A stretch of DNA of 64,000 nucleotides from Hymenopus coronatus (GCA_030762935.1 CM060881.1:101694501-101758500), one strand, 5' to 3'. Counted from the first letter of the stretch, positions 33,482 to 45,200 are shown. Numbers and translations are program-made. The notes: generated by a model from the letters alone, not told the origin.

Positions 33482-34363
33482 TTACTTTCTCTATACGCAC
33501 TATGTACATAGTGTATAGAGAAGGTATTGCACTCCACCCAAAAATTCGATACCGAGATTTCACCGGAAATATATGTTTTGGGGTCCCCTATATCCAAAAA
33601 TAGCATTTTCACAAAAACGTCCGTGTGTATGTCCGTGTGTCAGTGTGTCCGTGTATCTGTGAACACGATAACTCAAAAACGAAAAGTTGGTAACATACCA
33701 AACTGGGTATTTAAGTTAAGTATCTTCCAGGGATACGACACAAAGATTTTGAGAAAAATCCCCCCACCCCCAATTACCCTTTACATGGAACTGTTTTCAA
33801 AAAATTCGATTTTCTCAAAAATGACTTTAATGATTTTGATTAAAATAGCATATGTTAAAGACATTTACCTAGCAAATAAAATGTATATCTTGAATTTTCT
33901 GGGAATAGCCTCTGAAGACTACTTTGTTCTGGATGAATTTTACGGAATTTTGAATAACTGCTAAACTGTAAGAGATGGACAAAAACTTACTACACAAAAA
34001 ATGTAGAGCACGTGAAAACACACAATTTATGTTATATACATTTTTTTCGTGGTGTTCATCGTTTTTGAGACGTTCCTTGTTTTTGGTTTCTGCTATGAAA
34101 AACATATCTTTCTCATACAGGAATTTGTCAACTGCTGTCCATACAAACAAAGGAACTTGAGTTACATGGCAACCAGCTTTTGACTATCACTTTAACATAT
34201 GGATCTCCCTTATTTGGCTTCTACTTACAAGGAAGCAAGTAATAAGACTATTTCTGCTAATTGTTTCTGATTATCATGAAGTAAATAGAAGTATAAGCTT
34301 TTAAAGAATAATTTGTTGCAGAGATATAGAAAAAGTCATGTGAATGGTACACATCAATTTTTT
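33482..34363 (+). repeat. HP-870 repeat, reference copy with open frame
   Basis: The best copy, 882 bp. The hairpin is CTCTATAC, two unpaired bases, then the perfect palindrome ACTATGTACATAGT, then GTATAGAG. Landmarks follow: CACCCAAAAATTCGATACCG, TTTCACCGGAAATATATG, a TG-rich tract, ACGATAACTCAAAAACGAAA, CTGGGAATAGCCTCTGAAGA, GTCAACTGCTGTCCATAC, and far-end ATAGAAAAAGTCATG. A frame of 145 codons (33527-33964) is open but begins with TTG, not ATG. It matches in translation the frame at 37098-37538. No known domain. Whether it was ever a protein is unclear. Confidence 0.93.
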
Positions 34364-35540
34364 GTTCTCGTTGCCTAATGCTGCACTAAACCAGCAGTTC
34401 GAACTGCAGGAACGAGGGGTGTAACGCATAATGCGATTCTTAGTTTTAAAAAGCTAGAATTTTCTATTCAAAAAATCAAGGTTTAGCTTGAGTGTATGTG
34501 TATATTTATTTATCTGCAACTGGCTACTACCCAGTGGCAGACCTAATATACGTACAAAATAAGATCACAAAGATCAATGCAATGAACAACAAAAAGCTAT
34601 ATCAACAAAACAGTCCAACTACGATTCTGATTACATTAGCTTTAACAACAACGAATAAAAAATATATGAACAAACAGTTTCGAAATAGATTATTATTATA
34701 GCTACCAGTTTATGACTTTGTACAACTAGGTATAATAGTAATTACAAATAATTATGAAGTCATTTACTATTTCCGTTCATTAAATATCTAATTAGTATCA
34801 CCAAGAAGTTTACCATTTATACACAATCTAAAATCACAAATATGCAGAATGGTTGAAACTATAAATATTTTATGTTTGATAACTAATTGAAGACATATAT
34901 AAAAATACAGATATAACTTTCAATATTTACAGATCTGCAATAAATAACTATCACCTCGCTGTAACTGACATTGTCTTTTTAATTGTAGCTAAGGGCACAT
35001 CCATTCGGTTTGTCCTTCTGCAGAAAATATAAATTAAATAATTAATTTAATAAAATAATCATACTGATTTTATTAAAGGATCACTAACTATACGGGAAAA
35101 TGTTTTTTATGGTACGTAAATTAATTTATTTCTATATATTTTTGTTTAGATAGTCAATTTTCATATATATATATATATATGTTTGTACATTATAATTACT
35201 TGCAGGTTGTGTTTATAAGTTATTGTATTCTTTAATACTTTCAATTACATGTTTATATCACTTTTGTGATATATCACTTTTTGCATATATCACTTTTTGT
35301 TTATATCACTTAATGACAATGAAAATATTTGTTATATAAATTTTGCAAATAATAAATCTCGTTAATATTTGGCATCTCAAAATTTATTACTAAATCAGAT
35401 ATTTCGATGTTTTAATTGCAGTAGAAACCTTTATTCTTCTTTTCTTATTATTTAGTTTTTGTAGCTCAGCTAATATTGGGCTATAATCACTTCTAACTTG
35501 AAACTCACTCATATTTAGTCTAGAATTTGCGGAGGGAAAC
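34364..35540. other. AT-rich DNA, nothing recognised
   Basis: Contains a short AT run (35163-35180) and three close repetitions of a TATATCACTTTTTG-like motif at 35255-35310. No gene or element found. Confidence 0.5.
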
Positions 35541-35554
35541 ATACATCAACGTTA

Positions 35555-35640
35555 AGAGAATCTTCTCCGCCCCAGCTGGGAAACGAATCCGGTGACTTTG
35601 ACTAGGAAGCTAGGATCACTCTATGAAGCAAGTATAAAAC
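35555..35640 (-). mobile_element. SINE-5, decayed head fragment
   Basis: Resembles the SINE-5 head in reverse (CTCCGCCCCAGCTGGGAAACG, AATCCGG), with the tRNA boxes badly eroded. Confidence 0.45.
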
Positions 35641-36613
35641 AAATAAGCCACTTTAGTGGCCATTGGACTTTTCGTTTTAGATTACATGAATTTAAAACAC
35701 ACTGAAATGATTTTAATTTGCTTTAAAGTCATAAAGAGTTCTAGCATGTAAACTTTTAGCATTTTATTCGGAGTTTCTTTAAGTGTAAAGCATAAAGGCT
35801 GTATATGGCATTCATGAATGTCTTTGTCAGTCATTCGTGAATTACAAAATATGCTTGAAAATTCACAGTTGCAGTAGTCCTTAGTGTCCTATTGAGGTTA
35901 AAAGGTAGCAGAAAGTTACGGACCATAAAATTTCTACAAACGAAACAAAAGAACGGATATAAACAAAACATAAACTGCACAAAACCCTAGAGGCAAGTCA
36001 ATGAAAGCCAGAAGATCTCTGGAGGAAATGTGAAACCGAGAAATAAAAATCCCACCATAGAGAGAGCTTTGATTTAAAAAAGGCATAATAGCGAACAAGC
36101 TGAAAGAATAACATTTGCATCGGATGCAGGATGAGCGCTAAATGTATGATGCAGGAGAAAAATTAATGAGAATGAAAAAAAACCCGTTTCTGAAAGGAGA
36201 AAGAGAATCCATTATACATTTTTCAGCATGCGGAGAAGTGGAAGAAGCAGTTTATTGAACAGAGAAATGTTTTAATGCGGCGGATTTTATGCGGAAAAAC
36301 GTTTGATTTCAACGATCAGAAGGAAACATAAAACATTCCATTTTCTTCGAGTAGTAAGGAATAAAAAATTCAACACTGTCTTTTTTAATTCCACTCATAA
36401 AAACAGATGATCAATTCTAGGATAAGAACTACGTCTGATGCGTTGTATTAACAAACCGTCGTCTACGTACTATAAAACAAGTTGTTCTTGTAGGCTTACT
36501 CTTCTATCTTTTGTTTGATAGTCGAAATCAAATTATATTACACATTTACACATATCGTTTTAGGTATAAAAAGATTCCCGAGGTTAAAGCGATAGTCAGA
36601 TTTTTAAAATGTC
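35641..36613. other. No firmly recognised feature
   Basis: A purine-rich patch (35990-36330) could be an old coding remnant of a mobile element, but no motif holds up in any frame. A 55-bp HP-870 scrap lies at about 36545-36600. Confidence 0.4.
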
Positions 36614-36687
36614 ATTATAATAATAATAATAAATAATAATAATAATAATAAATAATAATAATAATAAATAATAATAATAAATAATAA
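36614..36687. repeat. (AAT)n microsatellite
   Basis: Imperfect AAT/ATA run of about 74 bp. Confidence 0.95.
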
Positions 36688-36756
36688 CAGTAACAAGCGA
36701 ATAGCGATTTATAGGAAAGTACATTAAGTGAAACCGTTTATAAACTTGAAAAATCT

Positions 36757-37582
36757 GATGTGTACCATTCACATGGCTTTCTCTATATTCCTGCAACAAA
36801 TTATTCTTAAAAAGCTTATACTTCTCTTTACTGTATGCTCATCAGAAAAAATTAGCAGAAATAGTCCTATTTCTTGCTTTATTGTAAGTAGAACCGAAAT
36901 AAGGGAGTACCATAGGTTAAAGTGAAAGCCAAAAGCTGGTTGCTATGTGACTGATGTTCCTTTATTTGTATGGACAGGAGTTGACAAATTCCTGTATGAG
37001 AAAAGTGTAAGTTTTTCAAAGCTGAAACCAAGATAAAGGAATATCTCAAAAACGATCAACTGCACGAAAAAAATGTATATAACATAAATTGTGTGTTTTA
37101 ATGTGCTCTACATTTTTTGTGTTTAGTAATTATGAAAAATTCATGCAGAATAAAGTAGTCTTCAGAGGCTATTCCCAGAAAATTCAAAATATCCATTTTA
37201 TTTGTCAGGTAAATAACTTTAATGTATGAAATTTTAATCAAAATCGTTAGAGCCGTTTTTGAGAAAATTGAAATTTTCGAAAAATGTTCCATGTAAAGGG
37301 TAGTTTGAGGTGGCGGGATTTTTCTCAAAATCTTCGTGTCGCCTCCCTGGAAGCTACTGAACTTAAATACCAAGTTTGGTATTTTACCGACTATTCCTTT
37401 TTGAGTTATCGTGTTCACAGACACACGGACACACACACACACGGACCTTTTTCTGAAAATACTTTTTTTGGATACAGGGCACCCTAAAACATATATTTCC
37501 GGTGAAATCTCGGTATCGAATTTTTTGGTGGAGTGCAATACATTCTCTATTCACTATGTACATAGTGGGTTTAGAGAAAGTA
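36757..37582 (-). repeat. HP-870 repeat, full length, with open frame
   Basis: Reverse copy from TGATGTGTACCATTCACATG to the hairpin end CACTATGTACATAGTGGGTT and TAGAGAAAGT. The minus frame 37098-37538 is open for 146 codons (TTG start) and aligns with the frame of the reference copy along about 130 residues. SINE-1 abuts it directly at 37583. Confidence 0.93.
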
Positions 37583-37838
37583 AAAATGAAATGAAGTTTT
37601 ATTTATGGACGCTCTTTAACTACTGAGATTCTCAGCGTCCCATTCTATTTTGGGCGTGAAAGAGCGCTTAATTTTGCTCAGAGGCCTCTCTAGGCTTGAG
37701 GTTTTTTTACGTGCCGTAAATCTACGACAGGGGACCAACAGTTTTACTTCCCTTCCGAAGGAACCCATGCTAAGGATTTTTACGCCCGAAATAATTCATC
37801 GTCCTCCGCCGGGTTTGAACCCGCGACCTTGGGTATTT
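37583..37838 (-). mobile_element. SINE-1, head truncated
   Basis: Reverse copy. The tail and body are complete (CTCAGCGTCCCATTCTATTT, TACTTCCCTTCCGAAGGAA) and the B-box is present (GGGTTTGAACCCGCGACC), but the A-box and 5' acceptor strand are missing. It begins exactly where HP-870 ends. Confidence 0.88.
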
Positions 37839-37984
37839 ATAAACTTGTCACTATATGAAACGATTGAAATTCTGCTCTCTTTGAACCCAGGAGTAAAACA
37901 AAAGAGATATAAAAGTAAATATGACCAGTAACTTGGACTATCTTAGAAATGGCTAGCTTTTCGGAAAAAAAATATTGTGCACAA

Positions 37985-38493
37985 TATGACAAAAGCTATA
38001 TTTTTTGTGTAGTAATAATTTGTTTATCTTTTACAGTTTACCAGTTATGAAAAGTCTTTTAGAATGAGAGGACTACAGAAGTCATTCCTAACAAATTCAA
38101 GACATACATTTAATTTGCCATGTAAAGCATCTTTTATATACGTTAAATTAATCAAAGCCGTTTAAGCCATTTTTGACAAATTTGAATATTTAAGAAAATA
38201 TGGTAATCTAAAGCGTTATTTCGGCTATTTTCATAAAAATCTTCGTTTTGATCTTTAGAAGATAGTTAACTTGAATACCAAGTTTGGAATTTAACGGATT
38301 TTTAATGTTTGAGTTATGCTACCCACAGAAACACACATACAGACGGACAAATTGACACATGAGAGTTTTCTAAAAAATCATTTTTGGATTCAGGAGTCCT
38401 ACCAAAAATACATTTCTTGTGAAATCTTGATTGAAATACAATTGCTTCTCTATATGCTATGTATATGGTACGTACATACGTGCTAGACAAGTT
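37985..38493 (-). repeat. HP-870 repeat, hairpin two thirds
   Basis: Reverse copy from the AGTTTACCAGTTATG box through AAAAATCTTCGTTTTGATC to GTGCTAGACAAGTTAAA; the hairpin is decayed (TATGCTATGTATATGGTACG). Confidence 0.8.
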
Positions 38494-38554
38494 AAAAAAA
38501 AGAGAAAAAGGGGTTTAACTATCTGAAAATGCTTATAAAATTCTGACGTGCTCC

Positions 38555-38722
38555 ATTTTTTTTTTCCTCAAACACAAACACACACACACACATTCACTCT
38601 CACATACATACTTCCAGACTCTTTGGGGTTAGGGAATAATTCTGGCTAAAGAAAAATTCCCCGCCCCAAATGGGAATCGAACCCGGGACTCGGGTTAGAA
38701 CTCAGCTTGCTGACCAGGATGG
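38555..38722 (-). mobile_element. SINE-5, tRNA-derived
   Basis: Reverse copy. T run and CA tract at its 3' end (38555-38592), body CTGGCTAAAGAAAAATTCCC, B-box in reverse (GGGAATCGAACCCGGGAC). The A-box part is eroded (CTCAGCTTGCTGACC). Confidence 0.8.
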
Positions 38723-39454
38723 CAGTCCATTTATTATTTTGTTTGTTAACTACGCCGTCAATTGCCAGATACATATCAGCGCCACCCATGTGCCGGTAAA
38801 TACTTTCGCAGAAGTTCAACATGCCTGTAAATATACTGACACTTAAAACCCATAGTCTATACCGGGATTTTCCTGAAAATCTTCCGTTCAGAATTTTTAT
38901 TTTAGTAAAATTAAATCAATTTTAATTTTTTTAATCATTCTAGTTAAAATTACACTAGCAGTTTCTCTTAAACATGTAAGCTAAAATTTCAAGGATGACA
39001 CGATATCAGTGGATTCACCTCTGGCAAAATTTGAAAAGTATGCCTTACTCTTGTCAACACAAGATTTCTGTTCCCTCTCAATGATGAGCATTTCACCGCC
39101 ACTCAAACAAGGTAAGCCAGATAATCAAACAGCTCTAAGCAAAGCAAACAGCTAACTGAACTGCTGCCAGTGAGGAGGCAGCTAGCCAAACTTAACTGAG
39201 CGAAACAAGGTGAAGTGAGCGCATTATAGAGGTGGCAAACAACTAACACTCAGGAACACGTCATAAACCACATGTATACACGAGACTCTGATCAATATCG
39301 GCTCATAATATGTTCGCTTGTAAAACAGGATATTGCAAACCTTCTGGAGACTCTTGGAAATGAAGAGGTTTACTAAGGAGAGAATAAAAGGCCTTCCCAT
39401 CAAACTTAAATTTACCAAATTCATTTTTATAAGTTTACTGTACCACTTTTATCC
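38723..39454. other. No recognised feature
   Basis: Mixed composition, somewhat GC-richer after 39050. No motif or match found. Confidence 0.5.
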
Positions 39455-39942
39455 ACCGAGCCAACTGACTCACGCGTTTCATCTAGGGATGGTATTCGGG
39501 AGGTCATGGGATCAGTTCCCCGCGGCCTACCTTTCTTACTATGGGTTTTTTAGGTTTTTCCCCGAGGTCACTAGGGAAATGCTGGAGAGAACTTTTCATT
39601 CCCTCGACCAACCTATCCCTTCATTTCATCTTTAACTCAACTGGTCTCTTTCAGGGTTGTAAGAGTTAACGAGGACTCTTACGGCAGAGGTGCCATAAGG
39701 ACTTCGCTCTGGAAATATGGCTCTTGGCGGCGGGATGGCACTAGTGGTTGTCTGCGGATTCAGGTTGTTTATTCGGACCTAAGTGACGGGCCCTGTCGCT
39801 CCCCGCGTTGGCAGATAAACTGCTTGTGGCCATTAGGGACACTCCAGGATGGCCTTTAAAATTACACTCACATCATCCTTCCTCCAGGGTGTGACGTACA
39901 ATAAACCCACGGCTACTGTGTGGAATATCCCTCCTTAATGTA

Positions 39943-39945
<3 letters not shown>
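39455..39945 (+). repeat. R500 interspersed repeat
   Basis: Forward copy of the unit at 1790-2285; see there for the shared boxes. It ends in the CA microsatellite at 39943. Confidence 0.8.

Positions 39946-39984
<39 letters not shown>
39943..39984. repeat. (CA)n microsatellite
   Basis: About 20 CA repeats at the R500 end and just before a SINE-2 piece. Confidence 0.97.
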
Positions 39985-39985
<1 letters not shown>

Positions 39986-39989
39986 TTGG

Positions 39990-40132
39990 GCCGTGCAGGG
40001 GCTCTCCGGTTTCCCTCGCCATCACATTCCATCGTTGCTCCATATTTAATCCATGTAACATTAGTGTCATCGCCTGCGGTGCCGTTGTAATAAAAGCGGG
40101 CGTTAAACATTGTCAAAAAAAAAAAAAAAAAA
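39990..40132 (+). mobile_element. SINE-2, 3' part with poly(A)
   Basis: Body and 3' end of SINE-2 (GGCTCTCCGGTTTCCCTCGC; GTGTCATCGCCTGCGGTGCC; AAAGCGGGCGTTAAACATTG) followed by 18 A. The tRNA head is absent. Confidence 0.88.
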
Positions 40133-40757
40133 CACGCACCACTTTAATCCAATAATTTTATTGATTTTTAGGAAGAATTTTATTTAAATATATATAAAAC
40201 TATTATGTTTATTTATTTACATATTATGCATATCTATATATTCTTACTATATGGTCGAAACCGATTACATTCAATTTGTTTCTTACTTACGTCTAGGAAA
40301 ACTAATAATTCTATAAATTCTATAACAAGTTATTTTATTTATAATTTTAATGTTGTTAATGCTATTAAAACAATAATTACATTTTGACATCCATAAATGA
40401 ATAAGTATTTATGAATTCATAAAATATCTTTATTTAAACTGTATTATAATTAGTTATTAAAAGCTAATCCATTTTAAAATTAAGAACATCAGATGTTTTA
40501 ATAATTGAACACTAAATAATTTATGTTCCTTGAATAAATTCATTCATTAGGTTCTTGGTACAGATGTTTTAATAAAAATGTATCCTCAGTTACTTTTTCT
40601 ACAAACCAACATCTTATTTACATCAATGTAGATCTCAAAAAGGTGTTTTCATTGTGTGGTTGTAGTCACTGTACCACATTTATCCGATTATTTAATTTGT
40701 TAAGCACGGATATTGATTCTCAGTATATTATGTTTTAACCTAGACGAATACTCAGCG
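40133..40757. other. AT-rich DNA, nothing recognised
   Basis: No element or open frame supported. Confidence 0.55.
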
Positions 40758-40822
40758 GGGCCGCGCCGTGGCCGAGTGGTTAGATCACTTGTCTCTCACC
40801 TAGACCGCATGTGAGATTTGCA
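40758..40822 (+). mobile_element. SINE-2, head fragment
   Basis: GGCCGCGCCGTGGCCGAGTG and TTAGATCACTTGTCTCTCAC are the tRNA-like 5' end (A-box). The B-box is deleted, and the piece stops after ATGTGAGATTTG. Confidence 0.8.
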
Positions 40823-40929
40823 GATTATTGTTAACTAGGAGGAAGACAGTGATGCTGGTCATGAGGACGAAGGTAATGGTGCAATGAACAGGATTGAAGA
40901 GCTGCAGAAACATGTAGTGAGTAGAGTAC

Positions 40930-41335
40930 GAGAGGATCATCCTTCAACAGGATAATGCGCGTCTGCATACTGCCCGTGCCACTATGGAGAAAAATAGGGC
41001 ATTAGGGTGGGAAACTCTTCCACATCCTCCCTACAGTCCCGACTTGGCACCCTCCGACTACCATCTTTTCGGTTCTGTGAAGGAGCAGATGCGTGGCCAA
41101 CGCTACGAGACGCTGGAGGATATTCGGGCAGCTGGAACGGAGTTCTATACAAGGGCATTTTCAAACTTGTAGAACGATGGGAAAAATGCGTGCAAAACAA
41201 TGGAGACTATGTCGAAAAGTGAAAGAAAGTCTGTAGATTATGACGATGTATTTGGTTTGGCTTAAAAATAAATATTAAGATTGTAAAACAGTGTTGCTCA
41301 TGACTTTCAGTGTGCCCCTCGTAAATTGCTTATTG
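40930..41335 (+). pseudogene. mariner transposase, C-terminal fragment
   Basis: The frame from about 40936 reads ILQQDNARLHTARATM (second catalytic aspartate in QQDN), then LPHPPYSPDLAPSDYHLFG (third catalytic aspartate in SPDLAPSDY) and VKEQMRGQRYETLEDI. After a shift near 41145 it continues KLVERWEKCVQNNGDYVEK and ends at 41222. This is the last about 95 residues of a mariner (D,D34D) transposase; the N-terminal two thirds are missing. GTTGCTCATGACTTTCAGTG at 41293 to about 41335 is probably the mariner terminal inverted repeat. The catalytic residues seen are intact but the gene is truncated and shifted, hence dead. Confidence 0.92.
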
Positions 41336-42099
41336 TTTTGCTGTGTTCATGGTTGCCAACAGATTGTGTGATAAACAGGTTCACAATCAAAAATAAACAT
41401 ATCGACATTCTCTCAAACAACAAAGTTCTTCTCCCGCTCTACATATTGTTAATGACATATTATGTATATCTATAAAAGTTAGCATTATAGCACACAAAGT
41501 GATTTCGCAATAACCATGGATATGTGCCAACAATTACTTTTATGTGAATTGCAATAATTGTTTAACGCTGCACGCTGTTGTGGTTGTGCCAGCTGGCAAC
41601 TGTATTTCCCTCTTAGCCGTTGCAGAGAGGGAGGGAAGGAAAGTAACTTCCCCTATGCGTAAGACTTGTTCATATCTTGCCTCACGACCTATACACGTTT
41701 AATCAGCGAGGCCAGTGTTACATTTTTTAGGGCCAGGTATACGAACTCGGAATAAACCTTGGAGTAGTTATTCTTGGAATACACTATTCATGGTATAAAT
41801 GTTGTGACCAGTTTTATGATGTAATTTTATTTCTTAGATATCTATTGGACTTTTTGCAGATTTAAAACTAATGTTATGGCTCATTCATGGCTAACTTGAT
41901 ACCCAATTACTGCTTTCTTTATTTTGCTGAAAATGTGTATTGTTTTCAAAATCAGCTGGTCCTAAACTATTTATTATTTCTTGTTTTACGGTATTATGTA
42001 ATAATTACGAATGCTCAAAGCGGGTTCGATACAGAATTGCTATACTCTTTACAAAACATTAATAAATACATTGTGACTTCTTGCGATACGTTAGGAGTA
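41336..42099. other. No recognised feature
   Basis: Nothing supported; a slightly GC-richer patch at 41560-41680 has no motif. Confidence 0.5.
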
Positions 42100-42215
42100 T
42101 GGGAAATAAAAATGGCATTTTATTTATGGACGCTCTTTAACGCTGTGGTTCTCAGCGTCCCATTCTGTACTGGAGGTGAAAGACCACTTAATCTTGCTCA
42201 GAGACCTCTCTATCA
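42100..42215 (-). mobile_element. SINE-1, 3' fragment
   Basis: Reverse piece: tail TTTATTTATGGACGCTCTTT, then CTCAGCGTCCCATTCTGTAC and TTGCTCAGAGACCTCTCTAT, where it stops against HP-870. Confidence 0.88.
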
Positions 42216-42650
42216 TTCTGGATGACTTGTATAACTTTGTAAGTGGTAAACCGTAAAAGATAGATATTTCATAAACAGTGTAGATCTCGTTAAAAAACGC
42301 ATTTTAAGTCATATGCATTTTATTATAGAGTTCACTGTTTGAAGCTACTTAAACTTTTCTCAAACGGGAAGACATCTTACTTTTTGCCTCTTTTTTGTTT
42401 ACTACTAACAAACAAAGAGTCCCGAATTTCAATTGTTTCTTATAGCGACCAGCCGTCAAAAGGTTTGACTATCGTTTTACTTAATGTATTCCCTTATTTC
42501 TCTTCTGCTTACAAATAAACAAGTAATAAGACAAATTCTGATAATATTTATCTCGATTAGCGTGATTAAGATACAAAATAATCTATTGCAAGAAAAGTAT
42601 TGTTGCAGAACAATTATAAAAAGTCATGCTTATTAGATTTTGTAAGTTTT
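42216..42650 (+). repeat. HP-870 repeat, far half
   Basis: Starts at CATTCTGGATGACTTGTATA and runs to TTATAAAAAGTCATG. The hairpin half is missing, replaced by SINE-1 at the junction. Confidence 0.8.
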
Positions 42651-42837
42651 TCAATCTCATGTTTAAGATGGTTTTTAATAAGACCGGCAAACAAATCGCA
42701 AAATTGTGCTAGTGTAATTATGCGCAGGTGTTACATAAACAAGTAAGAAATAAGGTTTGTTTTCCAGTTATATGCTGCCCTTTAATGTCTAGGTCATATC
42801 GGCGGCAATTGTCTATGTTAGAGGTGTTTTGGTGCAA

Positions 42838-42915
42838 TCTTGACCACAGAAAAATTCCGGAGAGCCGGAATTCGAACCTGAGACCATATGCTCAGAAAAC
42901 TTGCACTCGTCAGTC
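42838..42915 (-). mobile_element. tRNA-like SINE head, decayed (SINE-5-like)
   Basis: In reverse complement a B-box (AGGTTCGAATTCCGG) is clear, followed by a short SINE-5-like body; the A-box is poor. Confidence 0.45.
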
Positions 42916-44568
42916 CAAACATGGTTTGCAATGTTTACTATTTTTTTTTTCAAAATACTCTATCTTAAGATGATGCATCTCTGAAATTTGCTGAAAAATT
43001 GTGAGAAATCAAAACATTATTTTGTTTCAAAACGAAATTATATGAATCTAAACTAAGGAAATTGTATCGTTTTTTCTCTTTGGCGAATTTTGAGTAGTTA
43101 GCTGAAGCTATAGATGCGTACGTGCATAATTATTAATATGCACTGCCATTTTCTCGCAAAGTTTTTCCCAACACTTTTTCAATATTCAAAATATTCCGAA
43201 TGATACAATTTTTCACTAATTTATTTCAACATTTTTATAATGCCACTGAAAAGCACATTAAAGATAATATGCATATCACTTTTGAAATAATGCTTCAATT
43301 TTGATAAATAAATTACTACATTTTTAAAAATCAAAAGTTTTGGAGTATATGAAAGGAAATCATTTTTCTACACGAATTAGGACTAACATAAAAATATAAA
43401 ATGACAGATCTATTTGTGATATTACTTACTGTAAGATTGAATTTTTATGTGATAAATACACCACAAGGCTTATTTTTATTAGCACAACATATTTAGACAG
43501 TATAAACCATAATTTAAATAACCATACAATTTAGATATTTTAATACATAGCAAAAATGTTACTCTTATTGTGAATAATAACTGTATAAATGTTAATAATA
43601 TATTTACATTCTCTGGATTTTGGAAATTTCACAGTTGCAGCACCTTAGAAAGTGCATCATAGTAAGTTAAATTTGGCCCAGGGTAGAGATCTAACAGCTC
43701 AAGCTTGTTGAGAATTAATGTTCATATGTTCACAAATATTGCGAAGGATGGAAAAGAATCATAAAATGGTATGCGTGCCTGCTTGTTGGTCTCCGGAGAA
43801 AACATCGCACTGTCCAGAAGCGTGCAATGGATTTACATGCTCTTTTTTAAATGTGTTTTATGCCGAGCTATTTATGGAGTATATGATAAGAAATAACTTT
43901 TCAGGACAAAATGCCTAGTCAGTATACAGAGCGAGAAAATATTCTATAATAGCTATTTTTCTTCCACCAACATAATTATTAAAAATCTATGGTCTAGATA
44001 TAGCGGAAAAATATTTCTTTTCGAAAAAGTGACATTTTCGCAACTGGCATCAAATTTCTGCGCAAGGTGCAAAACGTCAGAACTTCAGATGACAGCTTGG
44101 CCAAATTGTAAGTAGGCTAGACTTGGATAAATTAAAATCACTATAAAAAACATATGAATGGTTCTTGGGAAGATGGCAGGTAGCGTATCCTATGAAGTAT
44201 TCGCAAAAAATCGACTTTATTCTAGAAAGTCAGTGTGTGTATTCCGCTTGAAAAAGCAAAACAAGGATTCCGATTATCATTCAGAAATGAATGCCTATAG
44301 TTTTGAACATTGGTTTACTGATAAATTTTAAACTATTTGAAGAAGCTTTCTCCCACAATAATGGACAACGACATTGTTTTAGGGCATCAGGTAAACTGCA
44401 GAAAACAAACTGGCACAGATATTCGGAATAATTGCAGGAACATATTGTGACCTTTGTTGCTTTCTCTCTTTACTCCTACAAAATAATCTATAGCATTATG
44501 TGAGTTAGACCATACGCACTAGAAATGGGCCACCAAGTTATTTCCTTACCGCCATATTGTAGACTACT
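42916..44568. other. No recognised feature
   Basis: AT-rich. The 66-codon frame at 43718-43918 (plus), with several cysteines, has no motif I recognise. Nothing else seen. Confidence 0.5.
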
Positions 44569-45200
44569 GTTGGGTAAGTCAGATATTTCATGAAGTTAGA
44601 GGTACTTTTCTATCGGTTTGAGCAATCTATGGTGAAGGCAAGATGTCATAATGATGACACAACTGGCCGCATATAATAGTAACGCACTTAGTGTGGGATT
44701 TCCCCTGCCACTATGCATCGTTAGGGGATAAGCAGGTTCAGGGTAGAGCTAGTACTTGTGCTTGCGAAGAAGGAGGTAGCGGAACTCTGGTGTAAGGTAC
44801 TCAAGAGGGTGAGACGGGAAATTATAAATAAATAAATACAAGAGTACGAGGAGGTACACTAATTTTACTGACATTCATAGAAATACAATAAATTACACGC
44901 CTAAGGAAATGTTGTGAAACCTAAAAGTCTGCCATAATTTCACAAAAGTCACAATGTGCTTAGCGATTTAGTTGAAAGCTCATAATTTAAAGATAGAATA
45001 CATCTTGCAGCTCCTTTAGCTCTCATCTGAGGTTTCTGCTGACCAATACCCTCGGGTCTTTGTACATAAATCAATGCCTATTACAATGCATTCTGTTATG
45101 CGTTCTGCCGTGTCATCGTTATGACATCCTGCCATCAATACCTATTGATCAAACTGATGCAATATTACCTCTTGCTTCATGAAATGTCTAATTCGTTATC
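44569..45200. mobile_element. MITE-2, complete
   Basis: About 632 bp. Terminal inverted repeats of about 110 bp (44569-44678 and 45093-45200) share GATATTTCATGAAG / GACATTTCATGAAG and ATGTCATAATGATGACAC / ATGTCATAACGATGACAC. The core includes TAGAGCTAGTACTTG, matching 340-490 in reverse. No ORF beyond chance length. Long arms relative to length suggest a foldback-type or MITE element; the autonomous partner is unknown. Confidence 0.82.

Noticed and set aside
35990..36330. Old LINE or Helitron coding remnant
   Set aside because: Purine-rich and suggestive in places, but no conserved block in any frame could be named.
37098..37538. Host protein-coding gene
   Set aside because: The open frame is part of the HP-870 repeat, has no ATG, and related copies are broken.
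43718..43918. Small cysteine-containing protein or toxin-like peptide
   Set aside because: Cysteines are few and unevenly spaced, and no signal peptide is visible. A chance frame.
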